From positions 236,989,825 to 237,053,824 of the forward strand of contig OX352774.1 in NCBI GenBank assembly GCA_947095535.1: a stretch of DNA of 64,000 bases, given 5' to 3'. Source of the stretch: Poecilobothrus nobilitatus (taxonomy: Eukaryota; Arthropoda; Insecta; Diptera; Dolichopodidae). Position 1 is the stretch's first letter, and every line of letters starts with the position of its first letter. This document shows positions 24,045 through 37,680 of this stretch, in pieces. The notes under the pieces were generated by a model. That model had not been told where the DNA came from, did no database searches, and saw only the letters and a program-made list of their open reading frames with translations. Made by a program: the position numbers and the translations under genes.

Positions 24045-25534
24045 CGCGTCTCTCTCTTATATGAAGAGTTGATTAAGTTGTATTTCATGCTACCTATATA
24101 ATAATATAAAATCTTATTAGAAGACGATAAAATAAGTTTTATAAAGATCATTTTGTTTTAGTACCTAATTTTTATTAAATATTTTAAAAACAATTTCGAA
24201 TTACTTCTTAAAAAGTTGCTGTAGATGAGAATACAAAAGCTTATATTTCGAGTAGGCCAATCATATGTGCATCAATAATTCCAAAACTACTAACGTTCTA
24301 AAATTACACTGAAAATGTGTTTTGTTTTTATATAATTTGAAAGAATAACATATAATAACTATTTCAATGTATTCCATCAAATTGATTTTTACATTGGGAC
24401 AAATAGGTACAAATAGTAGAAAAAAAGTTGGAGAAAAATAGGGAAAGATCCAAGGGAAATATGAAAAGTTCTAGTATATAATATAACTGGAGCGATTAAA
24501 AATCTGGAAGTGTTGATGAGTTCTTATTGTATTGCTTATATTTTAAGTGAAATGATGAATCAATTAATATGAATTGTTTTAGGACTGTTGGTACACATGT
24601 ATACCATACATTAAAACTAATGTTACTTACATAATATGTGCCATGGCCCTTAAAAAACACGTTACTGAAAGTTAAAATCTATTACTAAAAAATGAATGAC
24701 TTGTATGTAGATTGAAAGTTTTACGATCTAGAGATAATAAATTCCAGACAAAGACTACATTATTATTTAGATGATTTAAAATTATAACTAAAATTTAGTT
24801 TCGAATAAACACAAGTCACTTAACTAAGCATTGAAAATAGAAATGAAGTTCGATTTTGGTTTGAAAGCAATACTGTTGAAATCAATAACATTCCACTGTA
24901 TAAATGCAAGTGTAGCATAATATATCAGTATACTTAAGATATTTAATCAACTAAGTAACTAATTTTGAATTTTTTACTTTTTTCACAACATCCTTATAAG
25001 TATTTTAAGAAGGGTATCATTAATGTAAAAATAATTTTTAAATTTCGCAATTTTGTATAGCATGAAACCAGTCAATCAATCTTCAAAAACCATTTTTATT
25101 TTATTCAATCAGAGGTTGATTGGAAAAAGAACATATTGCTGACCAAATCAAAAAATCAAATCAAATTAAATTAAAAAATAGAATGCAAAAACATTAAAAA
25201 GGAAGAACAAAAACAACATAAAAAAAAAAAAGCAGTTGTAAAAAGATGGGTTATATGAAAACTTTGAAGTACAGTGTCCTGATTTTAATTTTGATGATTT
25301 TTTAGTTCTCAGTGCAATTTTAATCAGTTCATAATGATATCAAACTGTCGATATATATAAGAGAACTTAATCAAGACTATTTACTTCAATATTAACATTC
25401 AATGTAATCTTTAAGAAAAACATATGTTTTTTATTGATGCAATTTTATAATTTTTCTTATTCAAAACGAACTGAAACTAAATACAGTAAAACTCAATGAT
25501 AATAAGGGCAATAGGGGAGTAAAAAGACCGAAAA

Positions 25535-25564
25535 GTATGTATGTATGTATGTATGTATGTATGT
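25535..25564. repeat. ATGT tetranucleotide microsatellite
   Basis: Seven consecutive GTAT units form a simple-sequence repeat likely to vary in length between individuals. No coding context is present. Confidence 0.9.
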
Positions 25565-28094
25565 TTTCTAATGGCAAAAAAAACTTTATATCCTCTTATA
25601 TTGCTTGTGATGCAGAAAATTTGTAATTTTTTTTTTGTCCAAGAAAACTAAAACTAAATTTTCTAGAATATATAAAAAAAAAAAAAAAATTTCAAAATAA
25701 AAAAAAGAAGACAACATAAACAAAAAATGAAAGAAAACCTTCTTGCAATTTTATTCAATTTACTATCCATCTGTCTATCATTCTGTCTGTCAATTTGTCT
25801 AAAACTATTCTATAAGTAAGTATTGTTTAAAAATATACAAAAGTTGTCCATCACTTTTTCAATTTTTATTATAATTCTATCTCTCTTTTTCCAATAACAT
25901 AATTTAATATATAGATTTTCTTTTTATTGTAAATAGTTGTGATAAAAGTTTTTTCTTTGTTTTCTTTCATGATAATTTTGTTCAGAATTTTCTTTTTTTA
26001 TGTTTTCACAAGGATTGAATGAATGATCGGATCAATGCCCTTTGTCTTTTCTTTGTCTTTTATATGTCAGTTAATGTTCTTGTCTCTGTCAAACAAACTT
26101 ATAATAATTTTTATTTTGTTGGTAAGATTTTATATATTTTTTGTCTATATATACTTTGAAGGATATAGTTCTTTAAGAAGTACTTAAAGAGTTAATCTTC
26201 TTTTTTTTTTAGATGAATTTTCAATATTTAGAATATAGAGAATAAAAGAAGCAAAAACAAAAGGATTGTTACTATAATTCTATATTAGAAAAGGATAATG
26301 TTTTGTATTATAATGAAGAATTTCTTGAGTCAGGATTTTAATGGAATACATTTTTGAAATAGTTTTATAAGATAATAATATTAAGACACAGTAAATCTAT
26401 TATTCGCTTAGTTAACCTTATGATAGGCATGTTAAACTTTGAGGTTTTTATTATGATTATTTGCATTCATACAATTACAATTCATACAATACAATTTTAC
26501 TATATACATATACTATTTCCAGGTGAGATCCTTTACTATGAGGCAGAATTTTTTTTTTATCCACAGAAACAGATGATGGCAATTGATCCAAACTTGAGTT
26601 TATTAAAAGTTATTAAAACCAAGCAACCATGTTAACTTGAAAGAAGTGTACATACCTATTCTGAACTTAAGTTCTATTAAAATGTTAAGAACTGGATTTG
26701 CATGTTTAAAATAATTTCAAATATAATTTGTTTTAAAAACAAAACTAAAATTCCCCATATTTTCAGAAATTACTATTTTGAAACCCCATTAAAATTTCAT
26801 AAATATCTCAGATATTATCATACTAATCTCCTTTAAACATTTTTAAGTTGACAATCCTATACTTTATTTTTACATACTACCTAATTTAAATTTTTTTTGT
26901 TGTTGTTATTTTGTTACTCTTAATTAACTAAACTGATAAATTGATTACCTTGCACAAAACAATTAAAAAGTCGTAAAAAAAAACCTAACATCTTAAAAAT
27001 ATATAAAGAATTGTCCCTTTATTTTGCCAAAAGATTTAAAAAAAAAAAAAAATTATATTTGTTTTTTATAATATTATAAAAATAAAAAAAAAATTAAAAA
27101 TAAAAATTAATTAAGCTAAAAAAAAAAAACTCTTCACCCCATCGATATTAAAAATGGGCAGCTTATCCTATTTTATGAGCGCGCGATTTTTCTTATGAAT
27201 TCTGGCCATTATTTTTTATGCTTTTAATCATAAATTATGAAACAACAACAAAAAAACAAAATGTGAAATTTATTTGAAGATTAGTTAATCTAACCAACTC
27301 TAAGATATGAAAAAAAAATTTTAATTTGATTATATGAATATCCAACTGTGCGATTTAACAAAATTCATTAGTCATCTAATTATCTTGACAGGGTATACCG
27401 ATGCCATTAATTATTTCTTATACTAAAATTATAACCCATATTACATTTTGGTCTTAAAGCCAGTAAACTCTAAAACAGTTCTTATGTTTTAATTTATATT
27501 TTTAATATAGAATTAGGTTTTATCACAGAATTTAGAAAATGTTACTATATTCAACTTTTTCCTGTGGACTATGTTTAACTTAACTTTCACATTTGTGTTT
27601 GATTAAAAATTCTTATAAAAATCTACGGTAAAAATTTTGCATTATGTTAAGACCAGCATATTACCATTGTATTTTTTTTATAAGAATATCTTCTAATCAA
27701 AAGCTAATTTCACTTTTATTTCTGTCACAAAAACAATTTTTTTTAAATAATTAGCAATAAAATAAAAGCTATAGTAGTTGCTATGGATTATATGATTTTT
27801 TTGGCAGTATGAGAGTGTCGGGGATTCGGAAAACAAAAAGAACTTTGCAATTTACTGAAAACAGAAAATAAATAAATTCAGAAATAGTAACAATTAAAAT
27901 GAATAACCTGAAGGTTAGCTACAGCTACAAGAAAAAAAAAAAAAAAGTTGAAGGTGAGTAGGTACATCTGCTTCGGAAAAATAAAAGCTGAAGTTTTTAA
28001 ATAGCTAAAAATATCTAGCTAAATAAGTAATAAGGTTTTTGTACCAAACTCAGTTAAAACGAAATCCATTTAAAAAAATTTTTTTTTTATTTTT

Positions 28095-28215
28095 GTTTAT
28101 TCTCCTGCTACATAAGATGTGACAAGGAAATTACACAGCCCTTTAAGTGTGCCTGTAAAATTCCGTAAGGGGAAATTATTCTTACGACGTTTGTAGGACT
28201 TCAACCTACACTCGT
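28095..28215 (-). repeat. tRNA-derived SINE (family S1), 5'-truncated copy
   Basis: On the minus strand it starts around the B-box region (GAGTGTAGGTTGAAGTCC) and continues through TTACGG, TTACAGGC, GGGCTGTGTAATTTCCTTG and TGTAGCAGGAG. The full-length copy at 37.5 kb has the same order: TTACGAC, TTACAGGC, GGCTGTATAATTTCCTTG, TGTGGCAGGG. The A-box part is missing or too diverged to see. The plus-strand sequence beyond the tail is T-rich, as expected for a poly-A tail on the minus strand. It is older than the 37.5-kb copy. Confidence 0.7.
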
Positions 28216-31200
28216 ATAAAAATAAATTTATTATTGAATTTACCATTGTTAAGAACTTTAAACGAAATAAGGATTTCATACCAAGATACTACTTTTTTTT
28301 TTTTTTTAAATCTATAATAAAAAAAATAAAATAATAAAAAATAAGTTGCAAAATCTAATAAAATATAAAAAATAAGTGGAATAATAAACTTAAAAACAAG
28401 AATTGATTTTTTCCTTTAATTTTGCTTTATTTTTTTTTTTTTTATTATAAACCAAAATTTATTGATTTTAATATTATATTTATTTTTTTAGAATCCATAT
28501 TTTTGCAATAAAACTTTATTTTTTGAAGTAAATACACAAAATAACTTAAAAGTAATCAAATTGGTGGACATTTATTTTTTTATACCTTAAATTAACTATA
28601 TATGTACATACATACAAACAATCAAACAAAAGTAAATTAAAATTCCCTTTTTTCTTTATTTTTAATTTAAAATTTCTTCTTTGAATCAAAAAGAGATTCA
28701 TTAGCCGATACTTTTATAAATATCACAATTTTTTGTATTTTATTTTAAATTGATTAGCGAAAAAAATTACACTATAAAAGCTATGCTTGAATTAAAAATT
28801 TTTTTTATATCAAAAATTAAATGAAAATTTAAACGGAAATTATTTGTTCCAGTTATCCTTAGGATATAACAAATTTTACTACTAGATTAAATTTACCACA
28901 CGAGTTTAATGAAAATTGTATATGTCAGATAAACAATCATCAACAAGTTATACTTTAGTCGTCAATCATGAATCAAACCAAAACAAAGTTATCCTTTGGA
29001 AATCTCTGTTTCTTTTTATACTTTACATCACATCGGTATGTTCTAGCTATATTGTGTAGTAATTAATATTAAATAAAGTTCTCTTTTTGAATTCCATATA
29101 AAAACTATATTTTATTCAATTTTCTTTTTTTTTCTGTTTATTACCATTAGTTTACGATCAAATTTATGTTGTAATTTTACAATACTTTGGCATTATTGCC
29201 ATACTAAACTAAAAATCTTCAAAATTGTTAATATGCTAAAGCATCATCAATGATTATTTGACTGTAGTTGATTAAATGGTCTTGCTAGCAATCAACCCGT
29301 GGTTCAATTATTTTTGCACGGTTTTTTTTTGTATTATACAAAATAGCTTATATATTTTGAGAACACTTCAAAACTCAATTATTAACTCTTAATATTCTTA
29401 TAGTATGCTTATACTTCACATACTAAATATAGAAAAAAATATATAATTTCTTTGATTTCGTATATCACACAGTTTATTAATAATCTAAAATATTAAAAGA
29501 AGTTCGAAAATTAAACCTTTTTTTGATTAGTTCTTAACGGTAACAGCAAATTATATGTATTACTTACTGAAAACTTATTCTTTAATATCAAGACTAAAAT
29601 TCATACTTCTGTTAAGTTTATATATAATATAAATTGAATATAAAAAAAAAAAAAATTTTAAACTAATAAAAAAATCGTAAAAAACGTCCATCTCACATTA
29701 TTGTTGTTTTTCTTTTTTTTTTTTTGTCATAAAATCGATATGTTAATAAACTCTTCAATTTTAAGACATCACATCTCTTTTTGATGTCTCAGATCATCAT
29801 TAAAATCAGAAAAAAAAAATCATTCTTCTCTTTCTTTTATAGCTTTTATCTCTTTTTTTTTCCTGAATACACCACAGTCACACAGATCATCATCAAAAAA
29901 ACAAAAAGTCGTAAAACGCCCAGATTTTTTTTTTCGTACTTAAAACCTTGAGTTTAATATTTTTTTTAATGTTCCTGAAATTGACATTATCAAATTGAAT
30001 TATTTTAGGAGTTACTGTTGTCAGTAATAGCAAATGAGAGTAACAGTAACAGTAACAAACAAAAAAATGAGTTAATAATAAAAAGTTAATAACTGCAGTA
30101 CACGAATTGACAGTAAATTGACAGTGAATATTATAAAAGATAATAGTTTTCATTTTTGTGTTGCAAAAACGCCATTTTAATTTTTTTTTTTGTATTTTTT
30201 TTTTTTAAAGAAATTTTGATTTTATTACTATTATCATGCAAGTAAACAGGGATCTCACAAAATGATAATAATATAAAAGACAAGCGATCAATTCGTTACT
30301 ATAAAAATAAAAAATAAAAAACAAAAACAAAACACAAATAAAAAAAAAAAAAAAAGGGAAAACAAGAGTGGGGTATATGAGAAGAAAAAAATGAATAAAA
30401 ACCATTTCCGAATGCAAATTGTAATTGTTGTCATTATTATTTTTGTTATTGTTGTTGTTTTTTTTTTATACACTTTAAATCGATTCTTCAAGTTAATTCG
30501 ATTGATAGCTTTTTAAGTGCAATTTGTTGTTTTTGTTGTTTGTGTTGTTGTAAATGTAAATTATAAATTCGATTAAAAGAGTGATTCGATTTTTTATATT
30601 GATAACTAAAAAGAATTATTTTACGATCGATTTGCAGGTTTTTTATTTATTTTTTTTTGTTTTTTTTTTTGCCATGTTTTACAACTTTGATGAACTTAAT
30701 TTTAATTCTGTGGCGGCTTTAATCCATTTACTGCAATGCAACCAACCAACAACATTTTTAAAAGGTGGTGATGAACTTTAGAAGGAAATCGAAAAATTAA
30801 AATGACTTGCATTTTAATGACATATTTTTTTATTTTTTTTTTTTCAATTTTACCACGCTTTCTTATCAAAAGCTATAAATATCTGAGTATTTTTGTTTTT
30901 GTTATTTTTTTTTGTAATTTATTTTCTTGTTTTTTAACAATATTTTTTTTTTTTTTATAGTCTGATTTGATCATTTTAAGTTATTTTGATTTGTGCACAC
31001 ACTATAAAAATTGGATTGAATTTATTTTGGACTGGGGATTGAATCAAGAATTTGGTAAGAGAAAAGGTGGTCGATTGATCTTATTGATCGGCTTATCTGT
31101 AAATTTTATAAAGAAAAATAATAAAATACAAATCGTTGCAAATTTTTGTGTTTTTTTTTTTGCTTAGTTTATTTCTGTAATCATTTTGATGACTATCATA

Positions 31201-32990
31201 AAAAATTTTCTTTCACTGGAAGAATTTTTTTAGAGTAGATATAAATTTTAATTAGTGGTGCCTGTGTGATTTAGAAAAGTCATAAAAAGAAATTATAGCT
31301 TTCAATTGAACAAAAAAGAAAAAAAAAAATTATTAGAAAGAAAATTATATTAATTGTTTTTATTAATATGGAGTATTCCTTATGAATATGTTCAATGTGT
31401 ATGATAAATTTTCTTTAATAAAAGAGCAATATTTGGCTTTTGAGTAGATAAAAAAAAATACTTTAGAATTATTGATCATTACTTATAATACTTTTTTGTA
31501 ACTATGAACGAGTCTTTTTAAGAGCATGCAATTTTAGACTTTTTCATAAAATGTAAAATATACATAGTTTGTCGCTTGCTTTTAAATTGAATGAACGAGC
31601 TGCATTTCAGGGAATCGTTTTGTATAGGAATTTGAAAACAAAAGCACAATATAACAATTTATATGGTAAGAAAATCCTACGGAACAATCAATTCCTTTTT
31701 TACTTTAGTTTAGATTGGCTTAAATGGCAACTTTAGCTTATATTCGGTATTTTAAGTTGGCAAACCCTATATTGACATACATATATAAAACAACCTTCTG
31801 ATTTCTGACATTTCTGATTTCAAACAATTTGCATTGTTTCAATTTTTAAACCGATATAAAACCCAGATAATTATGTGGATTTTTTAGTTTTTATTTTATT
31901 TTCATATTAAAAGACTGATCTAGATCTTGAACCGAAGTAAAAGAACACAGCTTTTAAAAAATAAGCAAAATTGTGGAGATTCGTAAAGATAACATTTAAG
32001 AATTCACTTTTCTTTGATTAATGCTATTATTATAAAAAATGCATATAGCAATAAATTGCAATATACTTAAAATAAAACTTCTTCTGTATTTCAAAACGTT
32101 TTTAAAATTTCATATTTTAAACAACTATTCAATCAATTTTTTTTTTAATTATGTTCAATATACCTTTCAATTAACCATTAAGTCGTTTTCAATCACCTAC
32201 AATTTTATCTTTTCTAGCAATCATTCAACTTTATTTCCATTTATATAACAAAAAAAAAAGAATTTCACCAATATCCTTAACACTATAATTTATCATATTT
32301 TCTTCTTTTATTTTAATTTTTTTTTTTTTTATCGTTCCGGTAAAATAAATCACTCTTCTTCATCACAATTTTATCTCAATATGTTTTACTAGTAGTAATT
32401 CAAAAGTCAATCATATTTCAACAGAAAAATTCATATTTTATACAAAAAAAATAAATAAATAAAAAAGTATTCATTCATATCCTTCATTCAGATCCTTTAG
32501 AATTATATCAGATCCTTCAAAAATCATTTTATCATGTTGTGTTATTTATTTTTTTCATTCAAAAATTGTAAAATAGGAGAAGAAAAATATTAGTGAAAAA
32601 ATGATTGATGAAAACTACTATAACTATTTTTATTTTTACATTTTGTGTATGTTTTTTTTATTTTTTTTTTTCCTACTCAGTTGAAATTTACTGAAAACAT
32701 TTAAAAAAATTCTTTACTGAAATTTTCTAACCATCAATTGGCGCTTAAGAAAATACCATAACTTTTTTGTTGGCAAATAGCTTCTTTTTTTTTGTTGTAA
32801 CACAATATTGAAAATTTCATTAAAATCTATTTGATGCATTTATTTTTATAGTACTTAGTAAAATATTTCAGTCTTTTTAAAATTGAAGGAAAAAAAAATG
32901 TGGAGAAAAATATTTTTTAGTAAAATAGAGGTTGAAGAAACAATTTTTATATTCCTAAAAGTATGCAAAAAAAATTTTTTTTTTTTGTTT
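28216..32990. other. AT-rich stretch with one weak exon candidate
   Basis: It contains poly-T and poly-A runs, a short AGTAAC tandem at about 30036-30057 and a 7-bp hairpin at 29765-29788. Open frames at 29893-30491 are Phe/Tyr/Lys artefacts of T and A runs. The frame at 30581-30781 has a less repetitive end (about 30673-30781) but lacks a convincing acceptor. The exon-like segment at 30961-31054 is listed separately. Confidence 0.5.
30961..31054 (+). CDS. Candidate internal exon of 94 bp, product unrecognised
   Basis: A T tract ending in TTTTATAG abuts TCTGATTTG at 30961. The segment is closed by a good donor, TTTG followed by GTAAGAG, at 31054/31055. Only the phase starting at the first base is open, and it gives SDLIILSYFDLCTHY and then NWIEFILDWGLNQEF. 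The composition (His, Cys, Trp, Asp) is unlike the run-derived frames nearby. No homologous family was recognised and no adjoining exon could be joined in phase, so this may be chance. Confidence 0.2.
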
Positions 32991-32991
32991 G

Positions 32992-33235
32992 TGTGGCTCG
33001 GTGCAAGGGTTGTTAAACAAATGTTTTATTAACTGAGGGAGCGGGGATTCAAATCCTACACAAGTGGCAAACTTTTTTAATTGGAAGGAAACTTAATAAA
33101 AAAGTAAACAAATTTCCCTTGCCATCAAGGAAACTGTAAAATATAACATTAGCGAAATAAATAAAATTAAGTTGACAATTGGATTAAATCTTTAGAAGCC
33201 TTAGTAGGCGATAGTTTAGTTATATTGCATTTTCA
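32992..33235 (+). repeat. tRNA-derived SINE (family S2), second locus
   Basis: The head reads GTGGCTCGGTGCAAGGGTTG, then TTTTATTAACTGAGGGAGCG, then GGGATTCAAATCCTACAC. The last is a good B box (G-x-TTCAAATCC) with flanking pairing typical of a T arm. The body contains CCCTTGCCATCAAGGAAACT followed by GTAAAATATAA, shared with the 7.44-kb cluster. A second head-like GAAGCCTTAGTAGGCGATAG follows at about 33195-33214, as at 7.60 kb, suggesting a dimeric structure. The A box is degenerate, so it is probably inactive. Confidence 0.6.
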
Positions 33236-36200
33236 GGATTTGTTGTAAGTGATTTGCTGTCAAATTCATAAGAGGAATAGCTATGAATTATAAAAGCAAT
33301 TTGCAGGGTTCTGATGTAAACAGCTTTCTTTCACTTTCCTTTTGAGTTTTGTACTGCTCTAAACAATTTTTTTTTTGGTTTTCCTAAGACTTTGTTTATT
33401 TTATTTCTTGCGAATATCTACGTAAAGGTAGAATGGTAACAATTAATTTTCTGCTTCCTTGACTCAAAATAGCGAGGATTTTATCGAACGGAAAGAAATC
33501 AGTAAATCGAAATTAATACTCATATTCATCAATTTAATAATTATGGTACTAAGACAATTTTGATTAATTCTAAGAAGAAATGTTTCAAAATATGTTTAAA
33601 ATTTTATATTTCTTTATGCCTAAAAAAAAGACGAAAAATAAAATAAAACAATTAATAGAAAAAAATTAATAAAATTTTACAAATCTACAAAATAAGTAAA
33701 TCAATCTTTTTATTCATTTTCTTTGAAATTCAACAACATAAAACAATGATAATGTTACAAGAATTTTTCTTTTTAAAAGGAATATTACTTAAAATTGTAC
33801 ATGTAATGTATATTCGAGATATATTCAATGCATTATACAAAATGATTTCTTTTTTTTGTTTTTTTTTTTGTATTTTTTCTTCTTTTCATTCCAAATAAAA
33901 CTGTATGAAAATGTCAAAATGCTTTCTGATATTTTTTTTGTACAATATTTACTCTCTATACATGCATATACTAAAGATATCCTTTTAAAAAACAAGAAAA
34001 CAAAGAAACAAAAAAAAAATTTTTCATCATTTCACATTAAAATAAAAATCGAAGCATAGAAAAATCTAAAGATGACGTTATTTATTATAAATTTATCTTA
34101 AAAATGAAATGAAAAGAATTTTCATCACCCAAAAATATTTCCCCTTAAATATCCTCAAATCAAAGTTAAGGTCATATTATAAAATCTTAAAGGATCGGAG
34201 TAAAGGCAAATTAATATGATGAAAAAATTCTTGTATTCTATACAATTTTAAACAGGCTCAACATTTTTTGAATAATGAAGTAATTTTTGGAAAAAGTCCT
34301 TAATTTGCTTCATCAGCGCAGAGAATACTACTTATAAAAACTTAAAGTGAAAAAGTGTGCATATAGCCCTTTGTTCAAATAAAACTCTTTTATTATTCTT
34401 AACCCCCAATCTATCTATTTATTGTTAATCCCAATATATCTATTTATTGTTATCCTTTTTATTTACCTAGTCTAAATGAACAGACATTTAATTTCTCATA
34501 TTCTCTACAACACAATTCTAATACAATAATATATCATATTTATAATAATCAGGTTTCAAAAACTCACTTTTAAAAGAATGGGAATTTATGCTGTAATGTA
34601 ATAATGAAATCCTTCGTAAAATTTTTAGATTGATGGTACACAAGAAAAATGGGTTGAGTAAATAGAATTGGCGGGAGGTGGTATATACAAAATATAGAAA
34701 TAATTTAAAATTTTAATTTTCTGTTAAGAACGACAAAAATTTAAATGAGTAGGTATTTCATTGGTTTAAGTTTTATTCTTAGAGAGTAAATAATTGGAAA
34801 AAAAAAATTCATTTATATACAAGAGTTCTTCATTTTTTTTTTGTTGTTTTTGTTTTTGTTGTTTTTTTTTTTGGGAAAAGAAAACGAATTTTATGATTGG
34901 AATGCAATTTTTTGAGGATTTATTTTACTCTTTTATCATTTTGAAAAGAAAAGAAATTTTTAAAATTGATCTAAGTGACATTAAGATAGACAGATGAATA
35001 TAAAGACAGACATGACAAAAGAAAATGAATAAAAAAAAAAAATAATAATTATAAAAAACAAAGAAAAATAAAACTAAATTTCTTAAAAGTTATTTAAAAT
35101 TCATTTGGATTTATCAGAAATGACATTCGGAAAAGACATTTTTCTTTTGTTTTTTTTTTTTTTTTTTTTTGGAAGACAAAACGTTATAAAATTCTTTCCG
35201 AAAATTTTCTTATTCTTGTAAAATTGATTTACAAAATTAACAAAATTTTGTTTTTAATGCAAAAAAAATAAAAAACAAACAAACAAAAATAAAAACCCTA
35301 ATAAAACGGAAATGAAATCTCTATTGATTTTCTTTAGAAAAATAAATAAAAATTTTATTTTAATTTTTTGTATGTATTTGAAAAATAAGAAATTATTTTA
35401 AAAGGACATTTATTATAAAAAGGATGATTGCAATTTACAGACGGCAGTGGATTTGGATAAAAAATTTTAATATTTAACAGAAATTAAATTGATTAAAATC
35501 ATTATCACTTAGAATATACATATATTAAATTTCAGTTAACACTTGGTTTTCTTATGCATTTAATAGAGTCAAGATGATTGTCATGATAATTCAAGAATAA
35601 TAACATATCCTGACATTTTTCCAATAATTCCTTTAAAATAAGTTATAGAATGGATCTAACAAGTAAGAAAAATATTATTATTATCAAGTTGTAAAGTTAT
35701 CAATTTAGAAAATACACGGAAGATAGTTTAACATTTGCAATGTTCCAGTTCTAAACGAATTTCCATAATTATGCTAAAATTTGCCACCCTCTTTAAAATA
35801 ACTCTCTGAAAAAAAACGTGAACTGAGATTGGTATAATATGGAACCTTTAAATATTGAAAGTTACAGTAAAAACTTATAAATGTTTCTAGGTCCTAAAAA
35901 GTTTTTCTTTGAGAAAAGATCTTTCAATTTATATTTATTGTAATATATAGACAAGAACGCATTATGAGAGAGAAAATAAAAATTACGACGAACTCAATTC
36001 AATTTAACAAACTAGCAAAGTAAAATTTTTTGTATATGTTATCCTATATATATTATATTATTATCCTTTATCCTTTTTTCACTATCAAAATAATATAATA
36101 TACATTATATAAAAACATCAATTTTATTGACATTAAATTTGGCTTTTTGTCTTAGTTAAAATAGTAAAGCATTTTTTTTTTTTTTAATTTTTAGATAATA

Positions 36201-37455
36201 ACTGTGACATCCTTTTAAAATTTTTATGGTGGTACTTTTCTAAAACATTCTAATGATGGCTGTTTTGTTTTTATTTTTTTTTTTGTTGCAACAACACTAA
36301 ACAATTTTTTCTTATCACAAAAAATAATTATTTAAAATATTTAAAACAATAATTCAAAATATGTAATAAATGAATATTATAATGTAATAAATTATGTATA
36401 AAAAAAGGACAATAACGAAAAGATAAAAGAGCAGTTAAAAGTAAATGAAACAAAGGAAAATGAAATCGTACAAAATTTTAGATATAATCTATTACTCGGT
36501 TGAGTTCTTACAGAGAAGCATATTGTGTTGACTAGGCTATTAAGAAAAATGAGTCAGCTAGGAAATCAGCAGTTTTACCTGAGACTAACCAGCAGTTTTT
36601 ACTAAGACTTCACCTGAGATATTCTAACGCCTGAGATATTCTATTCTTTATCTGATGGAAAAAGAATAAAGCTTATCATTTAAACAAGAAAAAAAAGATG
36701 AAGCTATTATATTTTCTTTAGATTCTTGTTATTTAAGGCGTGTAAGTGACACTGCGATCTTTTCATACAAATCAATTTTTCTGTCCCTTATACTACGTGT
36801 TGTGAACTTAACCTATACTTCTAATACTTCCGTCATACCTACAGTCATTGAGAAAATAAAGTAAATCTGTAAGAGTTTTATTGCTGAAAGTACATCTTCG
36901 ATAAAGCAATATGCCTCTGGATGCACATATTTTACTTAGTTTTTGAGTATGTTTCTATTCGAATTTTCTTTAAGTGTTCCTTTAGTTGTGTCCTGAGAAG
37001 AATTCTGTTAAATTCTCAGTTTATTTTTAATTTTTAATAATTAATTAATTTTTAATTTTATACTTTTCCTATAGGTACTTTCTTTAAGATAAAAAATTAA
37101 GGATTATTGAACATCTTCGCTTTTGAGCACGTATTAAATAAATAGGTATTTTTAGCTGGTTTTCTTTTTGTACCGAGATGAATTCGGCTGTTTGAAATAA
37201 AAACTTTTCATTCTCTAAGACAATATAAAGAAAAGTGATTTTCGTATAACCTTTATTTTTTTCATAACATTTTAATACAACTTTTCTGCAATAAAATCCT
37301 CAAACTCTATACAATTTAAAGGAAACTATTACTAAATATCATATTTTTATTCTCAGTATTTAAAATAAGTTACAGATGTCAATATGTATATATATGACAC
37401 CTAAAAAAGGAGGTAATTTGAAATTGCATTTTATTAGAATGCAGTCAAAATTTTA
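33236..37455. other. AT-rich stretch without recognised gene
   Basis: Poly-T and poly-A runs are frequent between 33.8 and 35.4 kb. A direct repeat CCTGAGATATTCTA occurs twice at 36613-36643, within a less AT-rich segment (36480-36900). That segment could be an old element, but it shows no coding motif in any frame I tried. Open frames at 33856-34059 and 34794-34997 are run-derived. Confidence 0.5.
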
Positions 37456-37680
37456 GAATATTTTAATTTCTTCTTTTTTTTAAGTGTATTTCCCTGCCAC
37501 ATAAATGTAACAAGGAAATTATACAGCCTTTTCTTTTTAGACATGCCTGTAAATGTCGTAAGGGCGTATTGTTCTTATCACGTGTGTTGGATTTGAACCC
37601 ACACTTCCTCGGAGTTTTTAGAGTGTATTTTATACGCTCTTAACCACTAGATCACCGAGGCCCCGAATATTTTAATTTCT
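37456..37680 (-). mobile_element. Full-length tRNA-derived SINE (S1) with perfect 16-bp target-site duplications
   Basis: The insertion proper is 37472-37664. GAATATTTTAATTTCT stands at both 37456-37471 and 37665-37680. On the minus strand the element begins GGGGCCTCGGTGATCTAGTG and continues GTTAAGAGCG, a clear tRNA-like A box. After about 35 bases comes GTGTGGGTTCAAATCC, an excellent B box. A tRNA-unrelated body follows (TTACAGGC, GGCTGTATAATTTCC, TGTGGCAGGG), ending in an A-rich tail of eight A bases beside the duplication. The acceptor stem does not close, so it is not a tRNA gene. Exact duplications mean the insertion is comparatively young. Mobilisation would depend on a LINE partner in trans. 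Confidence 0.9.

Larger units (their letters stand above)
22701..28090. other. AT-rich stretch with one microsatellite and one weak exon candidate
   Basis: Apart from the exon-like island at 23537-23677, the hairpin at 24017-24044 and the ATGT repeat at 25535-25564, I see only AT-rich background. At about 25765-25800 a TCTGTC-rich segment (CCATCTGTCTATC) recalls the heads of families A and B but is too short to assign. The open frame at 26420-26635 lacks recognisable motifs. Confidence 0.5.

Noticed and set aside
26420..26635. Exon beginning at TTTCCAG near 26522
   Set aside because: CCAGGTGAGA fits a donor as well as an acceptor, the frame before it is Ile/Thr/Tyr run sequence, and no partner exon was found.
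37472..37664. Functional tRNA gene on the minus strand
   Set aside because: The A and B boxes are good, but the acceptor stem does not close and an unrelated body with an A tail follows, flanked by target duplications. It is a SINE.
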